NCBI RefSeq assembly: GCF_900107435.1 | Contig: NZ_FNPZ01000001.1 | Coordinates: 1,088,960-1,152,959 of the forward strand | DNA length: 64,000 nucleotides | Source of the DNA: Herbiconiux ginsengi | Lineage (GTDB): Bacteria > Actinomycetota > Actinomycetes > Actinomycetales > Microbacteriaceae | Direction of reading: 5' to 3' | Shown here: in pieces, positions 17,218-25,980 of the stretch | Position numbering within the stretch: the first letter of the stretch is position 1 | Layout: each line of letters starts with the position of its first letter | Notes under the pieces: generated by a model | Seen by the model: the letters and a program-made list of their open reading frames with translations, nothing else | Database searches by the model: none | What the model was told of the DNA's origin: nothing | Program-made: the position numbers and the translations under genes

Positions 17218-18194
17218 TCGGTGCCGCCCGGCCAGTACTGGTCGCCGTCGGTGCCAGGTGCCCCGGGCGCCGACCCACCGAGGGGCGCGAGTTCGGCCGC
17301 GCCGTCTTCGAGCAGCTGCGCCGCCACGGCCTGCCCGAGCAGCTCCGCCACGAGATGGTCGTCTCCGAGGAGGGCGGCCGAGCGTTCGCAGCCGAGTTCG
17401 GCCGCGCCGTCGGGCTGGTACACGGTGGCCGAGAGGCGCAATTCGTCGTCGACGACCGTGGCCGTCGCGCCGACGGGGGCCGCGCATCCGGCCTCCAACG
17501 CGGCCAGCACCGAGCGCTCGGCGAGAACGGCCGTGCGCGTCGGGATGTGTTCGATGCTCAGCAACTCGGGAATGCTGTCTCCCTCTCGGGTTTCGATCGC
17601 GAGCGCACCCTGGCCTGGCGCCGTGGGCCAGATGTCGAGTGCGAAGAGTTCGGATGCTGCGTCTAGCCTACCCAGCCTTCCGAGCCCTGCTGACGCGAGC
17701 ACCACGGCGTCGAGGTCGCCTTCGACGAGACGGCCGAGACGCGTGTCCACGTTGCCGCGGATGTCGACGATCGTGAGGTCGGGGCGCAGGCTGAGCAACT
17801 GGGCGATGCGCCGCGGCGAGCCGGTGCCCACGCGGGCGCCCTCCGGCAGCTCGTCGAGCGTGAGCCCATCGCGGGTGCAGAGGGCGTCGCGCGGATCTTC
17901 CCGCTCGGGGATGGCTCCGATCACGAGTCCCTCATACGGCGCGGTCGGCAGGTCTTTCAGCGAGTGCACGATCATGTCGCACTCACCGGCGAGCAATGCC
18001 TCGCGGAGCGCGCTCGCGAAGACGCCCGTTCCGCCGAGGCTCGCCAGGGATTCGCGCGACCGATCGCCCTCGGAGGTGATGATCACGGTCTCGACCTCGA
18101 CGCCGGTGGCCTCCACGAGGGTCGCCGCCACGATGCCGGTCTGCGCGCGCGCGAGGGCGCTTCCGCGGGTCGCGATGCGCAGTGGGGCGCTCAC
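17214..18194 (-). CDS. hemC: hydroxymethylbilane synthase (porphobilinogen deaminase)
   Basis: 326 aa from GTG 18194, chosen because it overlaps the cpfC stop (GTGA) and is followed by the family start LRIATRGSALARAQT. It polymerises four porphobilinogens. The dipyrromethane cofactor cysteine is in EAGCAAPVGA (Cys237). The catalytic Asp region VDIRGNVDTRLGRL and the HSLKDLPT substrate loop are intact. Slightly long, because of an Ala/Gly/Pro-rich tail after residue 300. Four-base overlaps on both sides argue for a single transcript with cpfC and hemD. Confidence 0.96.
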   Translation of the reverse strand: MSAPLRIATRGSALARAQTGIVAATLVEATGVEVETVIITSEGDRSRESLASLGGTGVFASALREALLAGECDMIVHSLKDLPTAPYEGLVIGAIPEREDPRDALCTRDGLTLDELPEGARVGTGSPRRIAQLLSLRPDLTIVDIRGNVDTRLGRLVEGDLDAVVLASAGLGRLGRLDAASELFALDIWPTAPGQGALAIETREGDSIPELLSIEHIPTRTAVLAERSVLAALEAGCAAPVGATATVVDDELRLSATVYQPDGAAELGCERSAALLGDDHLVAELLGQAVAAQLLEDGAAELAPLGGSAPGAPGTDGDQYWPGGTE

Positions 18195-19366
18195 GGGGCG
18201 ATCCCCGCCACCGCGGGTTTGAACCCGAGACGCACGTTCTCGCAGCAACCCGGTCGGCACACGTCGTACCACGGGCCGAGTGCGGTGAGGGCCGGTCGGT
18301 CGTCGACCGCAGTGCCCTGCACGCGCTCGAGCACGAGGTCGACGAGGCCCGACACATAGGCCGGATCGACTCCCGGCGTCGGCACCCGCACACCGATCAG
18401 GCCGTGCTCGGCGCAGGAGGCGAGGGCCTCGTTGTCGAGATCCCAGAGCACCTCCATGTGGTCGCTCACGAATCCGAGAGGAACGATCACCACGGCCTTC
18501 ACGCCGCGGGCGGGCAGCTCGGCGATCGCGTCGTTGATGTCGGGCTCGAGCCACGGCTGTGACGGCGGCCCGGAGCGGGACTGGTAGACGAGCTGCCACG
18601 GGATGTCGGCGCCGGCGGTTGCCGCGGCCATCACGACCTCGGCCACGGCCTTGTGCTGTGCGGCGTATGCGCCCTCCGGTCCGAACCCGCGGGACGCCGG
18701 GCCGGAACGCTCGGCGTCGGCGCTCGGAATCGAATGCGTGGTGAAGAGCACCTCGACGTCGCGCGTGACGTCGAGACCCGGCAGCTGCTGGCGCAGCTCC
18801 TCGAGGGCCGAGAACACGCCGTCGATGAAGGGCTGCACGAATCCGGGATGGTCGAAGAACTGGCGCACCTTGTCGATCGTGAGCGATCCGGCGAGGCCCG
18901 TCTCCTCGAGGGCGGCGGCGAAGTCCTCGCGGTATTGGCGGCAGCTCGAGTACGAGCTGTAAGCGCTGGTGGCGATCGCGATCAGGGAGCGATGGCCCTG
19001 CTCGTGGGCACCGCGGAGGGTGTCGCGCAGATACGGATCCCAGTTGCGATTGCCCCAGAGCACGGGAAGGTCAATGTCTCGCGAGGCGAGCTCGGCCTCC
19101 AATGCCGCTTTAAGCATCCGGTTCTGGGCGTTGATCGGGCTGACACCGCCGAAGGCACGATAGTGATGGGCGACCTCTTCGAGCCGTTCGTCGGGGATAC
19201 CGCGACCGCGAGTCACGTTACGGAGAAAGGGGATGACATCGTCCTGCCCCTCCGGTCCACCGAAGGAGGCCAGCAGGATGCCGTCGTAGGCGACCGGCAC
19301 GGTCACGTGCTCCGGCCCGGAGGCCGCTGCGGCACTGGCAGCCGGCACGAGCGACTCGAGCGTCAC
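18191..19366 (-). CDS. cpfC: coproporphyrin ferrochelatase
   Basis: 391 aa, older symbol hemH. In Actinobacteria this enzyme inserts Fe2+ into coproporphyrin III rather than protoporphyrin IX. Seen: YDGILLASFGGPEGQDD at the N-terminus, the SAYSSYSSCRQYREDF block, and TTHSIPSADAE, which carries the catalytic histidine. One cysteine (SCRQYRED) and the C-terminal DVCRPGCCEN cluster match the cysteines that hold a [2Fe-2S] cluster in actinobacterial ferrochelatases. The start overlaps the chdC stop by four bases. It acts between CgoX and ChdC. Confidence 0.95.
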   Translation of the reverse strand: MTLESLVPAASAAAASGPEHVTVPVAYDGILLASFGGPEGQDDVIPFLRNVTRGRGIPDERLEEVAHHYRAFGGVSPINAQNRMLKAALEAELASRDIDLPVLWGNRNWDPYLRDTLRGAHEQGHRSLIAIATSAYSSYSSCRQYREDFAAALEETGLAGSLTIDKVRQFFDHPGFVQPFIDGVFSALEELRQQLPGLDVTRDVEVLFTTHSIPSADAERSGPASRGFGPEGAYAAQHKAVAEVVMAAATAGADIPWQLVYQSRSGPPSQPWLEPDINDAIAELPARGVKAVVIVPLGFVSDHMEVLWDLDNEALASCAEHGLIGVRVPTPGVDPAYVSGLVDLVLERVQGTAVDDRPALTALGPWYDVCRPGCCENVRLGFKPAVAGIAP

Positions 19367-20109
19367 TGCAGCACCTCGACGATCTCGGCGGTGTCGATGC
19401 GCCGGCCTGTGTAGAAGGGAACCTCCTCACGAACGTGCAAGCGAGCATCCGTCGCACGCAGGTGGCGCATCAGGTCGACCAGGTTGGTGAGTTCGTCGTC
19501 TTCGAGGGCCAGGATCCACTCGTAGTCGCCGAGGGCGAAGGAGGCGACCGTGTTGGTGAGCACCGAACGGTACTCCGACCCTTTGCGGCCGTGGTCGGCG
19601 AGCATCTGGCGGCGCTCCGCCTCCGGTAGCAGATACCACTCGTAGGAGCGCACGAACGGGTAGACGGTGAGCCAGCCGGCCGGCTCCTTGCCACGCATGA
19701 AGGCAGGAAGGTGATTGGCCGAGAACTCGGCGTCGCGGTGCACGCCCATCGCGTTCCAGGTGGGCAGGAGGGGCGCGAAGATGCGGGTGCGCCGGAGCTG
19801 ACGCAGCGCCCACTGCAGGGTCTCCGGCGCGCTGCCGTGCAGCCAGACCATGACGTCGGCGTCGGCACGGAAGCCGGAGACGTCGTAGAAGCCGCGCACG
19901 AACACGTCTTCCTCCTCGATCGACACGATGGTGTCGTCGAGCTGGCCGATCGCGTCGGGCACGTCGGTGCCGTCGATACCCAGCGGTGCGTCGGGATTGC
20001 GGCGGAACACCGCCCACAGGGTGTAGCCGACGGCCGGGACCGTCTCGGAGTCTTCGACGTCGCGGGCGAGGTAGGCCTGGGCGTCCTGGTCGACTGTCGG
20101 GTCAGTCAT
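19363..20109 (-). CDS. chdC: hydrogen peroxide-dependent haem synthase (coproheme decarboxylase)
   Basis: 248 aa, also called hemQ; chlorite-dismutase fold. It decarboxylates two propionates of coproheme III to give haem b, using H2O2. The reactive tyrosine is in TVYPFVRSYEWY (Tyr150) and the proximal haem ligand is in ADHGRKG (His173). The chlorite-dismutase distal arginine is not expected in ChdC and is not obvious here. RBS GAAGGA precedes ATG 20109. Leads the chdC-cpfC-hemC-hemD run with ATGA and GTGA overlaps; 64 nt separate it from the envelope trio upstream. Its presence shows that the coproporphyrin-dependent branch is used. Confidence 0.95.
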   Translation of the reverse strand: MTDPTVDQDAQAYLARDVEDSETVPAVGYTLWAVFRRNPDAPLGIDGTDVPDAIGQLDDTIVSIEEEDVFVRGFYDVSGFRADADVMVWLHGSAPETLQWALRQLRRTRIFAPLLPTWNAMGVHRDAEFSANHLPAFMRGKEPAGWLTVYPFVRSYEWYLLPEAERRQMLADHGRKGSEYRSVLTNTVASFALGDYEWILALEDDELTNLVDLMRHLRATDARLHVREEVPFYTGRRIDTAEIVEVLQ

Positions 20110-20173
20110 GATCCTTCTTCGTGGTTGGTGCGGTGGTTGGTGCGCAGCGTGCGGGTGTGATGGTGACGATCAT

Positions 20174-20455
20174 CTACTTCTTGCTCGCGAAACGGAAACC
20201 GAGAACGGCGGCGGCCGCCACGGCCGCGACCGCACCCGCGACGCCGACGGCGAACCCGATGGGGTTCTGGTCGCGGAAGCTCGCGATGCGGCTCTTCACC
20301 CGGTGCCCCGCGTGACGCGCCTGCTTGGGCAGGTTGAGCTTGAACTCGATGGCATCGAGGGTGGCCTTCAGATCGGCACGGGTCTTCTCGATATCGGCGT
20401 GCAGCTGCTCCTTCGAGCGCTGTGGGACCTCGGGCGCGGCTCCTGCGTCGCTCAT
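20174..20455 (-). CDS. DUF3618-domain membrane protein
   Basis: 93 aa. The DUF3618 signature is an N-terminal amphipathic helix, KEQLHADIEKTRADLKATLD, followed by a basic linker and one membrane helix at about residues 66-86 with a FASKK end. The start overlaps the stop of the holin-X-like gene (ATGA). Proteins of this type occur with Holin-X and YtxH-like proteins in actinobacterial envelope-stress clusters; their function is not defined. Last gene of a three-gene group inside the haem region. Confidence 0.8.
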   Translation of the reverse strand: MSDAGAAPEVPQRSKEQLHADIEKTRADLKATLDAIEFKLNLPKQARHAGHRVKSRIASFRDQNPIGFAVGVAGAVAAVAAAAVLGFRFASKK

Positions 20456-20859
20456 GACTGACCCAATCCCTTCACCGTGTTGATGTCCTTCTTGATGCTG
20501 GTGATCGCGTCTTCGGGAACGATCGGCATGCCCTTCTTGATGGAGGAGACTCCGATCAGCACGAGGATGACGGCCAGCAGCAGCAGCGCGCCGGCCACGA
20601 TCAAGGCGGCGGCCCAGGCAGGCAGAACGGTCGCCAGACCGAGCACGGCGGCCGCGACCAGGGTGGCGAGCGCGAAGAACGCCAGCAGGGCGGCCACCAC
20701 GAACAGGCCCACACCGATGCCGAGTTTGGCGAGCCGCGCGGTGAGTTCGCGCTTGAGGTTCTCGATCTCGTCCTTCAGCAGGGCGATGATGAGCGTGGGC
20801 AGCTCGCCGAGCAGGGAGACGAGGGAGCGACGGGCCCGTCGATCGCGCTCTTCAGTCAC
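20452..20859 (-). CDS. actinobacterial Holin-X-family membrane protein
   Basis: 135 aa from GTG 20859 with GAGAGGG six bases upstream. It has a charged N-terminus with an amphipathic helix (LPTLIIALLKDEIENLKREL), two strong membrane helices at about 46-70 and 76-102, and a polar tail. This is the layout of the putative Actinobacterial Holin-X family. Despite the name there are no phage genes around, and a role in envelope homeostasis is more likely than lysis. It overlaps the DUF3618 gene by four bases. Confidence 0.78.
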   Translation of the reverse strand: MTEERDRRARRSLVSLLGELPTLIIALLKDEIENLKRELTARLAKLGIGVGLFVVAALLAFFALATLVAAAVLGLATVLPAWAAALIVAGALLLLAVILVLIGVSSIKKGMPIVPEDAITSIKKDINTVKGLGQS

Positions 20860-20878
20860 GGAAAACCCTCTCCTGTTC

Positions 20879-21298
20879 TTACTCGTCGGATTCTGCGGCG
20901 TCGGCGCCCGGCGCCGCGGCCTTCGAGGGCGAGGCGGACTTCGCGGTCGTGGGCTTGCGTGCCGCGGGCTTCGCGGTGGTCGCGGGCTTCGCGGTCGCGG
21001 GCTTCGGCCTCGTCGATCCTGCCGTGCTCGCGGCGTTGCTCTGCTGCGGCCCGGTCAGCGGGTCGCGCCCGATCAGCGCGCCCAGCGCAGTGCGCGCCTT
21101 GTGCGAGAGGTCGGCCTTGACGGTGTCGACGCGCGCTCCCGCGAATTCCTGCACCTTGTGCACGCCCGACTGAACCGTCGGCGTGTTCCACACCTTCTGG
21201 GCACCCGCTTTGATCTGCTCGTACCGCTCTCGCCCGGCGCGTGTTCCGAGTACGTACCCCGTTGCCAGCCCGACGACGAAGATGATCTTTCCGCGCAT
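20879..21298 (-). CDS. YtxH-like membrane-anchored protein with Ala/Lys/Pro-rich tail
   Basis: 139 aa from ATG 21298 behind GGAG; longer frames would read into cgoX. It starts with MRGKIIFVVGLATGYVLGTRAG, a single short membrane helix of the YtxH type, then an amphipathic region (ERYEQIKAGAQKVWNTPT). The C-terminal half is a repetitive Ala/Thr/Lys/Pro tail (KPATAKPATTAKPAARKP) of low complexity. Function unknown; probably a peripheral stress-type envelope protein made with the two genes downstream (19-nt gap). Confidence 0.7.
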   Translation of the reverse strand: MRGKIIFVVGLATGYVLGTRAGRERYEQIKAGAQKVWNTPTVQSGVHKVQEFAGARVDTVKADLSHKARTALGALIGRDPLTGPQQSNAASTAGSTRPKPATAKPATTAKPAARKPTTAKSASPSKAAAPGADAAESDE

Positions 21299-21401
21299 GT
21301 GAACTCCGATCGATCGTGAGTGCAGGGTTGTTCCCAGCGTAGTCCCCTCGTCTGAAGCACGCATGGCCGCCGGATGCGGCCGGCCGGCCGTCGGTATCCG
21401 C

Positions 21402-23174
21402 TCAGTCGAGGTCGAGTCGGCGGTCGCCGCGCAGTTCGGCAGCCAGACCGGATGCGGTCGCGCGGGCGTGCTCGACGGTCGCGGCGAGTCCGGTGCCCGA
21501 CACCCACGCGCCCACGACGTCGATGCCGGCGACCTCCTCCACCGCGGCGAGCGTCTGACGCACGCGCGCCTTGTGCCCCACGGTCGCGAATGCGAGCGAC
21601 TCCGACCAGATCGTGGTGTCGAAGCCCGCCACGTCGGTCTCGGAGAGCGGAACGCCGAGCAACGTGGAGGCGTCGGCCAGAACGGTGGCGAGGTCGACGC
21701 CGGATTCGGTCGATGCGGTCGGCTCGCCGGATTCGGGCGCCCGTGCCGGTGCCCCGGATGCTTCGGCTTCGGGAGGCGCGGAAGGCCGGCTGCCTGCATC
21801 GCCGGTCTGCGCATCCGGACCCCGTCGGCCGTACGACAGCCGCAGCACGTGCCGGTGCACCGGGAGCGCATCGGCGAGCCACGCCCACTTGGCGCTCGAG
21901 TGCGTGAGCGCCTTGGCTGTGACGCCCGGGGTTCCGGGCGCGACGAGCACACCGGTGCCCCGTGGCTGCGCGTCGAGGCGCGCGTCGTCGATCACGAGCG
22001 TCGCGATGGCGATGGATGCCGGCTCGGGCCACTCGCCCAACGAAGGAACTCGGGGAGTGTCTCTGGCTGCCACGCTCGGTCGCGCGACGGAGCCGCGGGG
22101 CGAACTCGGGAGCGAGGAGGCCGCGGCATCGTCGTCATGCCCTACACCCGCTTCATCGAGCAGCGCGAGTCCGCAGCGGAACCCGGTGGCCACCACGATC
22201 GCCCGGCACAGCAGAACGACATCGTCGGCATTCCCGGCGGGGACGGCGTCCGCCGCGTCCGCACCGTCCGCCGCATCCGCACCATCCGCCGGCGCGAGCA
22301 CGACGGTCCAAGGCCGGCCGACCGCCGCGTCCGCCGCATCGTCACCCCGCGTCACCGACGCCACTCGCGTGCGAGTGCGGAACGTCACGCCGTAGTAACG
22401 GCAGTCGGCCTCGAGCGCGTCGATCAGGCGGTGCACACCACCCGCGATCCCCTGCACCTGCGAGCCGGCCGGCGCCTGCTCGCGCAGCGCCATCACCGCA
22501 CCCGAGAGCGAGCCCTGGGTGGTCATCGCCTGGGTGAGACCCGGAGCCACGGTGTGCACGTCGACCATCGAGGGATCGGCCGAGTGCACGCCCGCGACCA
22601 CCGGCGTCACGAGGCGATCGAGCACCCGGCGTCCCATCCGGCGGCGCACGATGTCACCCAGGTCGGTCTCGGTGCGCACCCGCAGCAGCGGCATCAGGCG
22701 GTCGAGGTAGGCGCGCAGCGATCCGCTCCACCCGATGACCCGGCGCACGTCGTCGGCGAGCGGAACCCCCGGAATGCCGAGCACGCCGGCGGCGGGCAGC
22801 GGTGCGCTCCCGCCGTCCCAGGCCACCCAGGCGCCGGCCGGATTCGGCGCCACGATGTCGCCGCCGAGGCCGAGTTCGGTCACCAGCGCCGCGACGGTGC
22901 CCTTGCGCGTGGCGAAGCTCTCGGCGCCGGAATCGAGCTGCACCCCGGCCAACTCACGGGTCGCGACGTAGCCGCCCACCGCATCCCGGGCCTCGATCAC
23001 CGTGACCGTGTTGCCGAGGTGCGCCAGTTGCCGCGCAGCGACGAGTCCGGCCACGCCGCCACCGATCACCACCACGTCGACGACGCCGGATTCGGCGTCG
23101 GAACGGATGCCGAACTGCGGCTGCCCGGAGGGCGACGCGGAGCCGGAAGCGGAAACGGATGCCCCATCAGTCAT
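21402..23174 (-). CDS. cgoX: coproporphyrinogen III oxidase (CgoX/HemY-type)
   Basis: 590 aa FAD enzyme, older symbol hemY/hemG. It oxidises coproporphyrinogen III to coproporphyrin III in the coproporphyrin-dependent pathway. The dinucleotide site VVVIGGGVAGLVAARQL is at residues 34-50, and the closing GAWVSGTGLAATVEHA block at the C-terminus completes FAD binding. It is about 100 residues longer than typical because of two Ala/Asp/Gly/Pro-rich insertions near 290-312 and 450-485, plus a Ser/Gly-rich N-terminal tail. Only three bases separate it from the hemE stop, so it is in an operon with hemE. It may be membrane-associated, but no transmembrane helix is seen. Confidence 0.92.
   Translation of the reverse strand: MTDGASVSASGSASPSGQPQFGIRSDAESGVVDVVVIGGGVAGLVAARQLAHLGNTVTVIEARDAVGGYVATRELAGVQLDSGAESFATRKGTVAALVTELGLGGDIVAPNPAGAWVAWDGGSAPLPAAGVLGIPGVPLADDVRRVIGWSGSLRAYLDRLMPLLRVRTETDLGDIVRRRMGRRVLDRLVTPVVAGVHSADPSMVDVHTVAPGLTQAMTTQGSLSGAVMALREQAPAGSQVQGIAGGVHRLIDALEADCRYYGVTFRTRTRVASVTRGDDAADAAVGRPWTVVLAPADGADAADGADAADAVPAGNADDVVLLCRAIVVATGFRCGLALLDEAGVGHDDDAAASSLPSSPRGSVARPSVAARDTPRVPSLGEWPEPASIAIATLVIDDARLDAQPRGTGVLVAPGTPGVTAKALTHSSAKWAWLADALPVHRHVLRLSYGRRGPDAQTGDAGSRPSAPPEAEASGAPARAPESGEPTASTESGVDLATVLADASTLLGVPLSETDVAGFDTTIWSESLAFATVGHKARVRQTLAAVEEVAGIDVVGAWVSGTGLAATVEHARATASGLAAELRGDRRLDLD
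22230..22330. repeat. GTCCGC/ATCCGC-rich direct repeats inside cgoX
   Basis: Short nine-base units such as GCGTCCGCC, GCACCGTCC and GCATCCGCA recur between 22230 and 22330. They encode the imperfect DGADAADGADAADA insertion of CgoX. This looks like slippage-prone expansion within the gene. Confidence 0.5.
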
Positions 23175-23177
23175 CGC

Positions 23178-24248
23178 TCAGCCCTCGCCCTGCGCGTGCA
23201 CCAGCTCGACGATCCGCGTCAGCACCGCGGGATCGGTCTCGGGCGGAACCCCGTGCCCGAGGTTCAGCACGTGCGCGGGAGCGGACCGCCCCCGCCTGAG
23301 CACGTCGAGCACATGCGCCTCGAGCACCGGCCAGGGCGCCGCGAGCAGCGCCGGATCGACGTTGCCCTGCAGCACGACTCCCCCGCCGAGGCGCGACGAC
23401 GCGACATCGAGCGGGATGCGCCAGTCGACTCCCACGACGTCGACCCCGATGTCGTGCATCGGCTTCAGCACCTCGCCGCTGCCCACTCCGAAATGCACAG
23501 TGGGCACGTCGAGGTCGGCGATCGAGGCGAGGGCAGCCGCAGAGTGCGGCGCGACCCGCTCCACGTAGTCAGCCACGGAGAGCGAGCCCACCCAGGAGTC
23601 GAAGAGCTGCCCCGCACTGGCGCCGGCGAGGATCTGCGCGCGGAGGAAACGGCCGGTGACGTCGGCGGCCCATCCCAGCAACGCCGCCCAGGCCGAGGGA
23701 TCGGCGTGCATCATGGTGCGGGCGCGCAGGTGGTCTTTCGAGGGCCCGCCTTCGACGAGGTAGGCCGCCAGGGTGAAGGGGGCGCCCGCGAATCCGATCA
23801 GAGGGGTGGTGCCCAGTTGCGCGACCGTGCGCGCGACGCCCGCCGAGATCGCCGAGAAATCGGCTCCCGACGGAGCGGGCAGAGCCGCGACATCCGCCGC
23901 GGTGCGAATGGGGGCGGCGAGAACCGGCCCGCGCCCGGGCTCGATCTCCACGTCGACGCCGGCCAGGCGCAGCGGGATCACGATGTCGCTGAAGAAGATG
24001 GCCGCGTCGACACCGTGCCGGCGCACCGGCTGCAGGGTGATCTCACTCGCGAGTTCGGGGTCGAGGCATGCATCGAGCATCCGCGTTCCGACGCGCAGCT
24101 CGCGGTATTCCGGCAGCGATCGGCCGGCCTGGCGCATGAACCAGACGGGGGTCACGGCGCCGCGCACACCACGGTAGGTGGTGACGAGGGGGGAGCCGGA
24201 GGTGCGGCCGTCGGAGAGCGGATGGGTCGCGGGCAGAGTCACCGCCAT
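23178..24248 (-). CDS. hemE: uroporphyrinogen decarboxylase
   Basis: 356 aa. It decarboxylates the four acetate side chains of uroporphyrinogen III to give coproporphyrinogen III. Signatures seen: PVWFMRQAGRSLPEY (residues 34-48, arginines binding carboxylates), IGFAGAPFTLAAYLVEGG near 152, and HVLNLGHGVPPETDP at the C-terminus. ATG 24248 directly abuts TAGGAT; the GTG six bases further (24242) is at the right distance for a leaderless start and may be the true one, shortening the protein by two residues. It leads the hemE-cgoX operon and is divergent from hemA, with 75 nt between them. Confidence 0.95.
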   Translation of the reverse strand: MAVTLPATHPLSDGRTSGSPLVTTYRGVRGAVTPVWFMRQAGRSLPEYRELRVGTRMLDACLDPELASEITLQPVRRHGVDAAIFFSDIVIPLRLAGVDVEIEPGRGPVLAAPIRTAADVAALPAPSGADFSAISAGVARTVAQLGTTPLIGFAGAPFTLAAYLVEGGPSKDHLRARTMMHADPSAWAALLGWAADVTGRFLRAQILAGASAGQLFDSWVGSLSVADYVERVAPHSAAALASIADLDVPTVHFGVGSGEVLKPMHDIGVDVVGVDWRIPLDVASSRLGGGVVLQGNVDPALLAAPWPVLEAHVLDVLRRGRSAPAHVLNLGHGVPPETDPAVLTRIVELVHAQGEG

Positions 24249-24254
24249 ATCCTA
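24249..24254 (-). promoter_or_regulatory. -10 box (hemE)
   Basis: TAGGAT on the minus strand; six bases separate it from the GTG codon at 24242, and none from the ATG at 24248. Confidence 0.4.
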
Positions 24255-24311
24255 CGGCGACCGCCTGAGCGGCGGCTCGCCCGTGCGCAGGCACCCGCCG
24301 TCGGGCAGGCG

Positions 24312-24317
24312 TACACT
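24312..24317 (+). promoter_or_regulatory. -10 box of a leaderless promoter (hemA)
   Basis: TACACT, six bases before GTG 24324. Confidence 0.5.
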
Positions 24318-24323
24318 TAATCG

Positions 24324-25667
24324 GTGCTCATCTGCCTGACAGCGAATCACCGCAACGCGAGCTTCGATCTCCTCGAGAAGCTGTCGGTGGGCACCTCCGA
24401 TGTCGCCAAGAGCCTCGTGGCCGAGAGCGACTTCGTGCAGGGGGCCGTGGTTCTGGCCACCTGCAACCGCTTCGAGGCCTACCTCGACATCGACGAACCA
24501 CTCACCGCCGGCGTCTCCCTGGCGGTGGAGCAGGCGGCCGAGTCCTTCAGCGCGGCTTCCGGAACCGATGTCGGCGAACTGCGCGACTCGCTCACCGTGC
24601 TCTGCGGCGACGGAGTGGCCGACCACCTGTTCGCGGTGTCATCGGGGCTGGAATCGGTCGTGGTCGGCGAAGACGAGATCGCCGGTCAGGTCAAGCGCGC
24701 GCTCACCACCGCGCGGGTCGAGGGCACCACCTCCTCCGATCTGGAGCGGTTGTTCCAGCGTGCCTCCCACACCTCGCGCGGCGTCAAGACGAAGACCGGC
24801 CTCGGCGGCGCGGGCCGCTCCCTCGCCCGCCTCGCCCTCGATCTGGCCGAGAGCCGCGTCACCGACTGGGCGCGCACCCGCGTGCTTCTGGTGGGCACCG
24901 GGCAGTACGCCCGGGTCACACTCGCCAACCTGCGTGATCGCGGCGTCACCGACATCCGCGTCTTCTCGCCCTCCGGTCGTGCGGTCGCCTTCGCCGCGAA
25001 GCAAGGACTCGAGGCCGTGCCCGCGGCGGGCTACCGGGATGCGATCGCCACCGCCGACGTCGTCATCACCTGCAGCACGGCCGAGACCGTGGTGCTCTCC
25101 GCCGACGACCTCACCGCAGCCGTCGCCCTCCCCGGCGCCTTCGAGCGCCGCCTCATCATCGACCTCGGCCTGCCCCGCAACGTCGACCCCGCCGTCGCGG
25201 GCATCGGCGGCACCGAACTGCTCGACCTCGAGACGATCAGCCTGCACGCCCCGCTCGATGAGCTGAACGCCGAATCGGATGCGCGGGCACTGGTGGGCGA
25301 AGCTGCCGCCGAATACCGGGCCGGCAAGGCCGAAGCGGAAGTCACGCCCGCCGTGGTCGCTCTGCGGTCGCACCTCTTCGACCTGCTCGACGCCGAGATC
25401 GACCGCGCCCGCTCACACGGCGACACGACGGAGACCGAGCGGATCGAGCGCGCGCTCCGGCACCTGGTGGGGGTCATCCTGCACTCGCCGTCGGTGCGGG
25501 CCCGCGAACTCGCCCGCGAGGGCCGTGCTGACGAGGTGTTCGCGGCCGTCGAGACGTTGTTCGGTCTCGGAGGGGTCGCTGCCACCAACGCTGACACGGC
25601 GCGCGCCGACGCCGAGCCGGCCGCAGAAGCCGTCGCGCTCGACGACTACCGCCGCGCCGAGGGCTGA
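24324..25667 (+). CDS. hemA: glutamyl-tRNA reductase
   Basis: 447 aa. It makes glutamate-1-semialdehyde from Glu-tRNA(Glu) with NADPH, the first committed step of C5 haem synthesis. The catalytic cysteine is in [11 protein letters not shown] (Cys47), the [18 protein letters not shown] block binds substrate, and the NADPH site is [13 protein letters not shown] near residue 187. The dimerisation helix is intact up to FGL. It starts with GTG behind TACACT-N6, so no leader is available for a riboswitch. It is divergent from hemE; the other haem genes lie on the opposite strand. Confidence 0.96.
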   Translation: MLICLTANHRNASFDLLEKLSVGTSDVAKSLVAESDFVQGAVVLATCNRFEAYLDIDEPLTAGVSLAVEQAAESFSAASGTDVGELRDSLTVLCGDGVADHLFAVSSGLESVVVGEDEIAGQVKRALTTARVEGTTSSDLERLFQRASHTSRGVKTKTGLGGAGRSLARLALDLAESRVTDWARTRVLLVGTGQYARVTLANLRDRGVTDIRVFSPSGRAVAFAAKQGLEAVPAAGYRDAIATADVVITCSTAETVVLSADDLTAAVALPGAFERRLIIDLGLPRNVDPAVAGIGGTELLDLETISLHAPLDELNAESDARALVGEAAAEYRAGKAEAEVTPAVVALRSHLFDLLDAEIDRARSHGDTTETERIERALRHLVGVILHSPSVRARELAREGRADEVFAAVETLFGLGGVAATNADTARADAEPAAEAVALDDYRRAEG

Positions 25668-25980
25668 TCCTAGCGCCCCGGTCGCGTGGCCTTCCGCTCG
25701 GGGTGGGTGGTCTGTGCATTTCGGGCGAACGTGCGTCGCAACGGCCCCTCATAGGGGCTCAACTGCGCGCAGATTCGCCCGAAGCGAACCACTCAGTCGG
25801 GTTTGCGCTCGTTCGACTCGTCTCCCGCGCCGACACGGGCCGCGCGGAGACGCCCGCGACCCAGCACGTCGCCCGTTTCGTGAGGAGTCGCGTCGCACGA
25901 CCCCTCCCCGAGATCTTCGTGTCACGCCACTCCTCCCGAAACGCCGCACCCGCGCGCGGCCCCCGCCCGGTGCAGGCGCG
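25668..25980. other. 313-bp non-coding stretch between hemA and the Nudix gene
   Basis: No gene is supported on either strand. It holds a long imperfect hairpin in the first third (see the separate entry) and otherwise only GC-rich sequence with no recognisable promoter. Confidence 0.6.
25707..25792. repeat. long imperfect inverted repeat
   Basis: TTCGGGCGAA (25720-25729) pairs exactly with TTCGCCCGAA (25774-25783). A nested GCCCC/GGGGC stem (25744-25748 and 25754-25758) forms the apex, and outer GTGGT/ACCAC bases can extend it. It may terminate hemA transcription or be a REP-like element; no T tract follows. Confidence 0.5.

Noticed and set aside
20452-20859. Holin as a prophage marker
   Set aside because: The family name is misleading; no other phage genes are around and the gene sits in a chromosomal haem/envelope group.
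22230-22330. CRISPR-like array
   Set aside because: The repeats are nine-base coding units inside cgoX without spacers; no cas genes in the window.
21363-24320. Very long open frame on the + strand (about 985 codons)
   Set aside because: It is antisense to cgoX and hemE, has Arg/Gly/His-rich low-complexity translation and no family signature; a GC-rich shadow.
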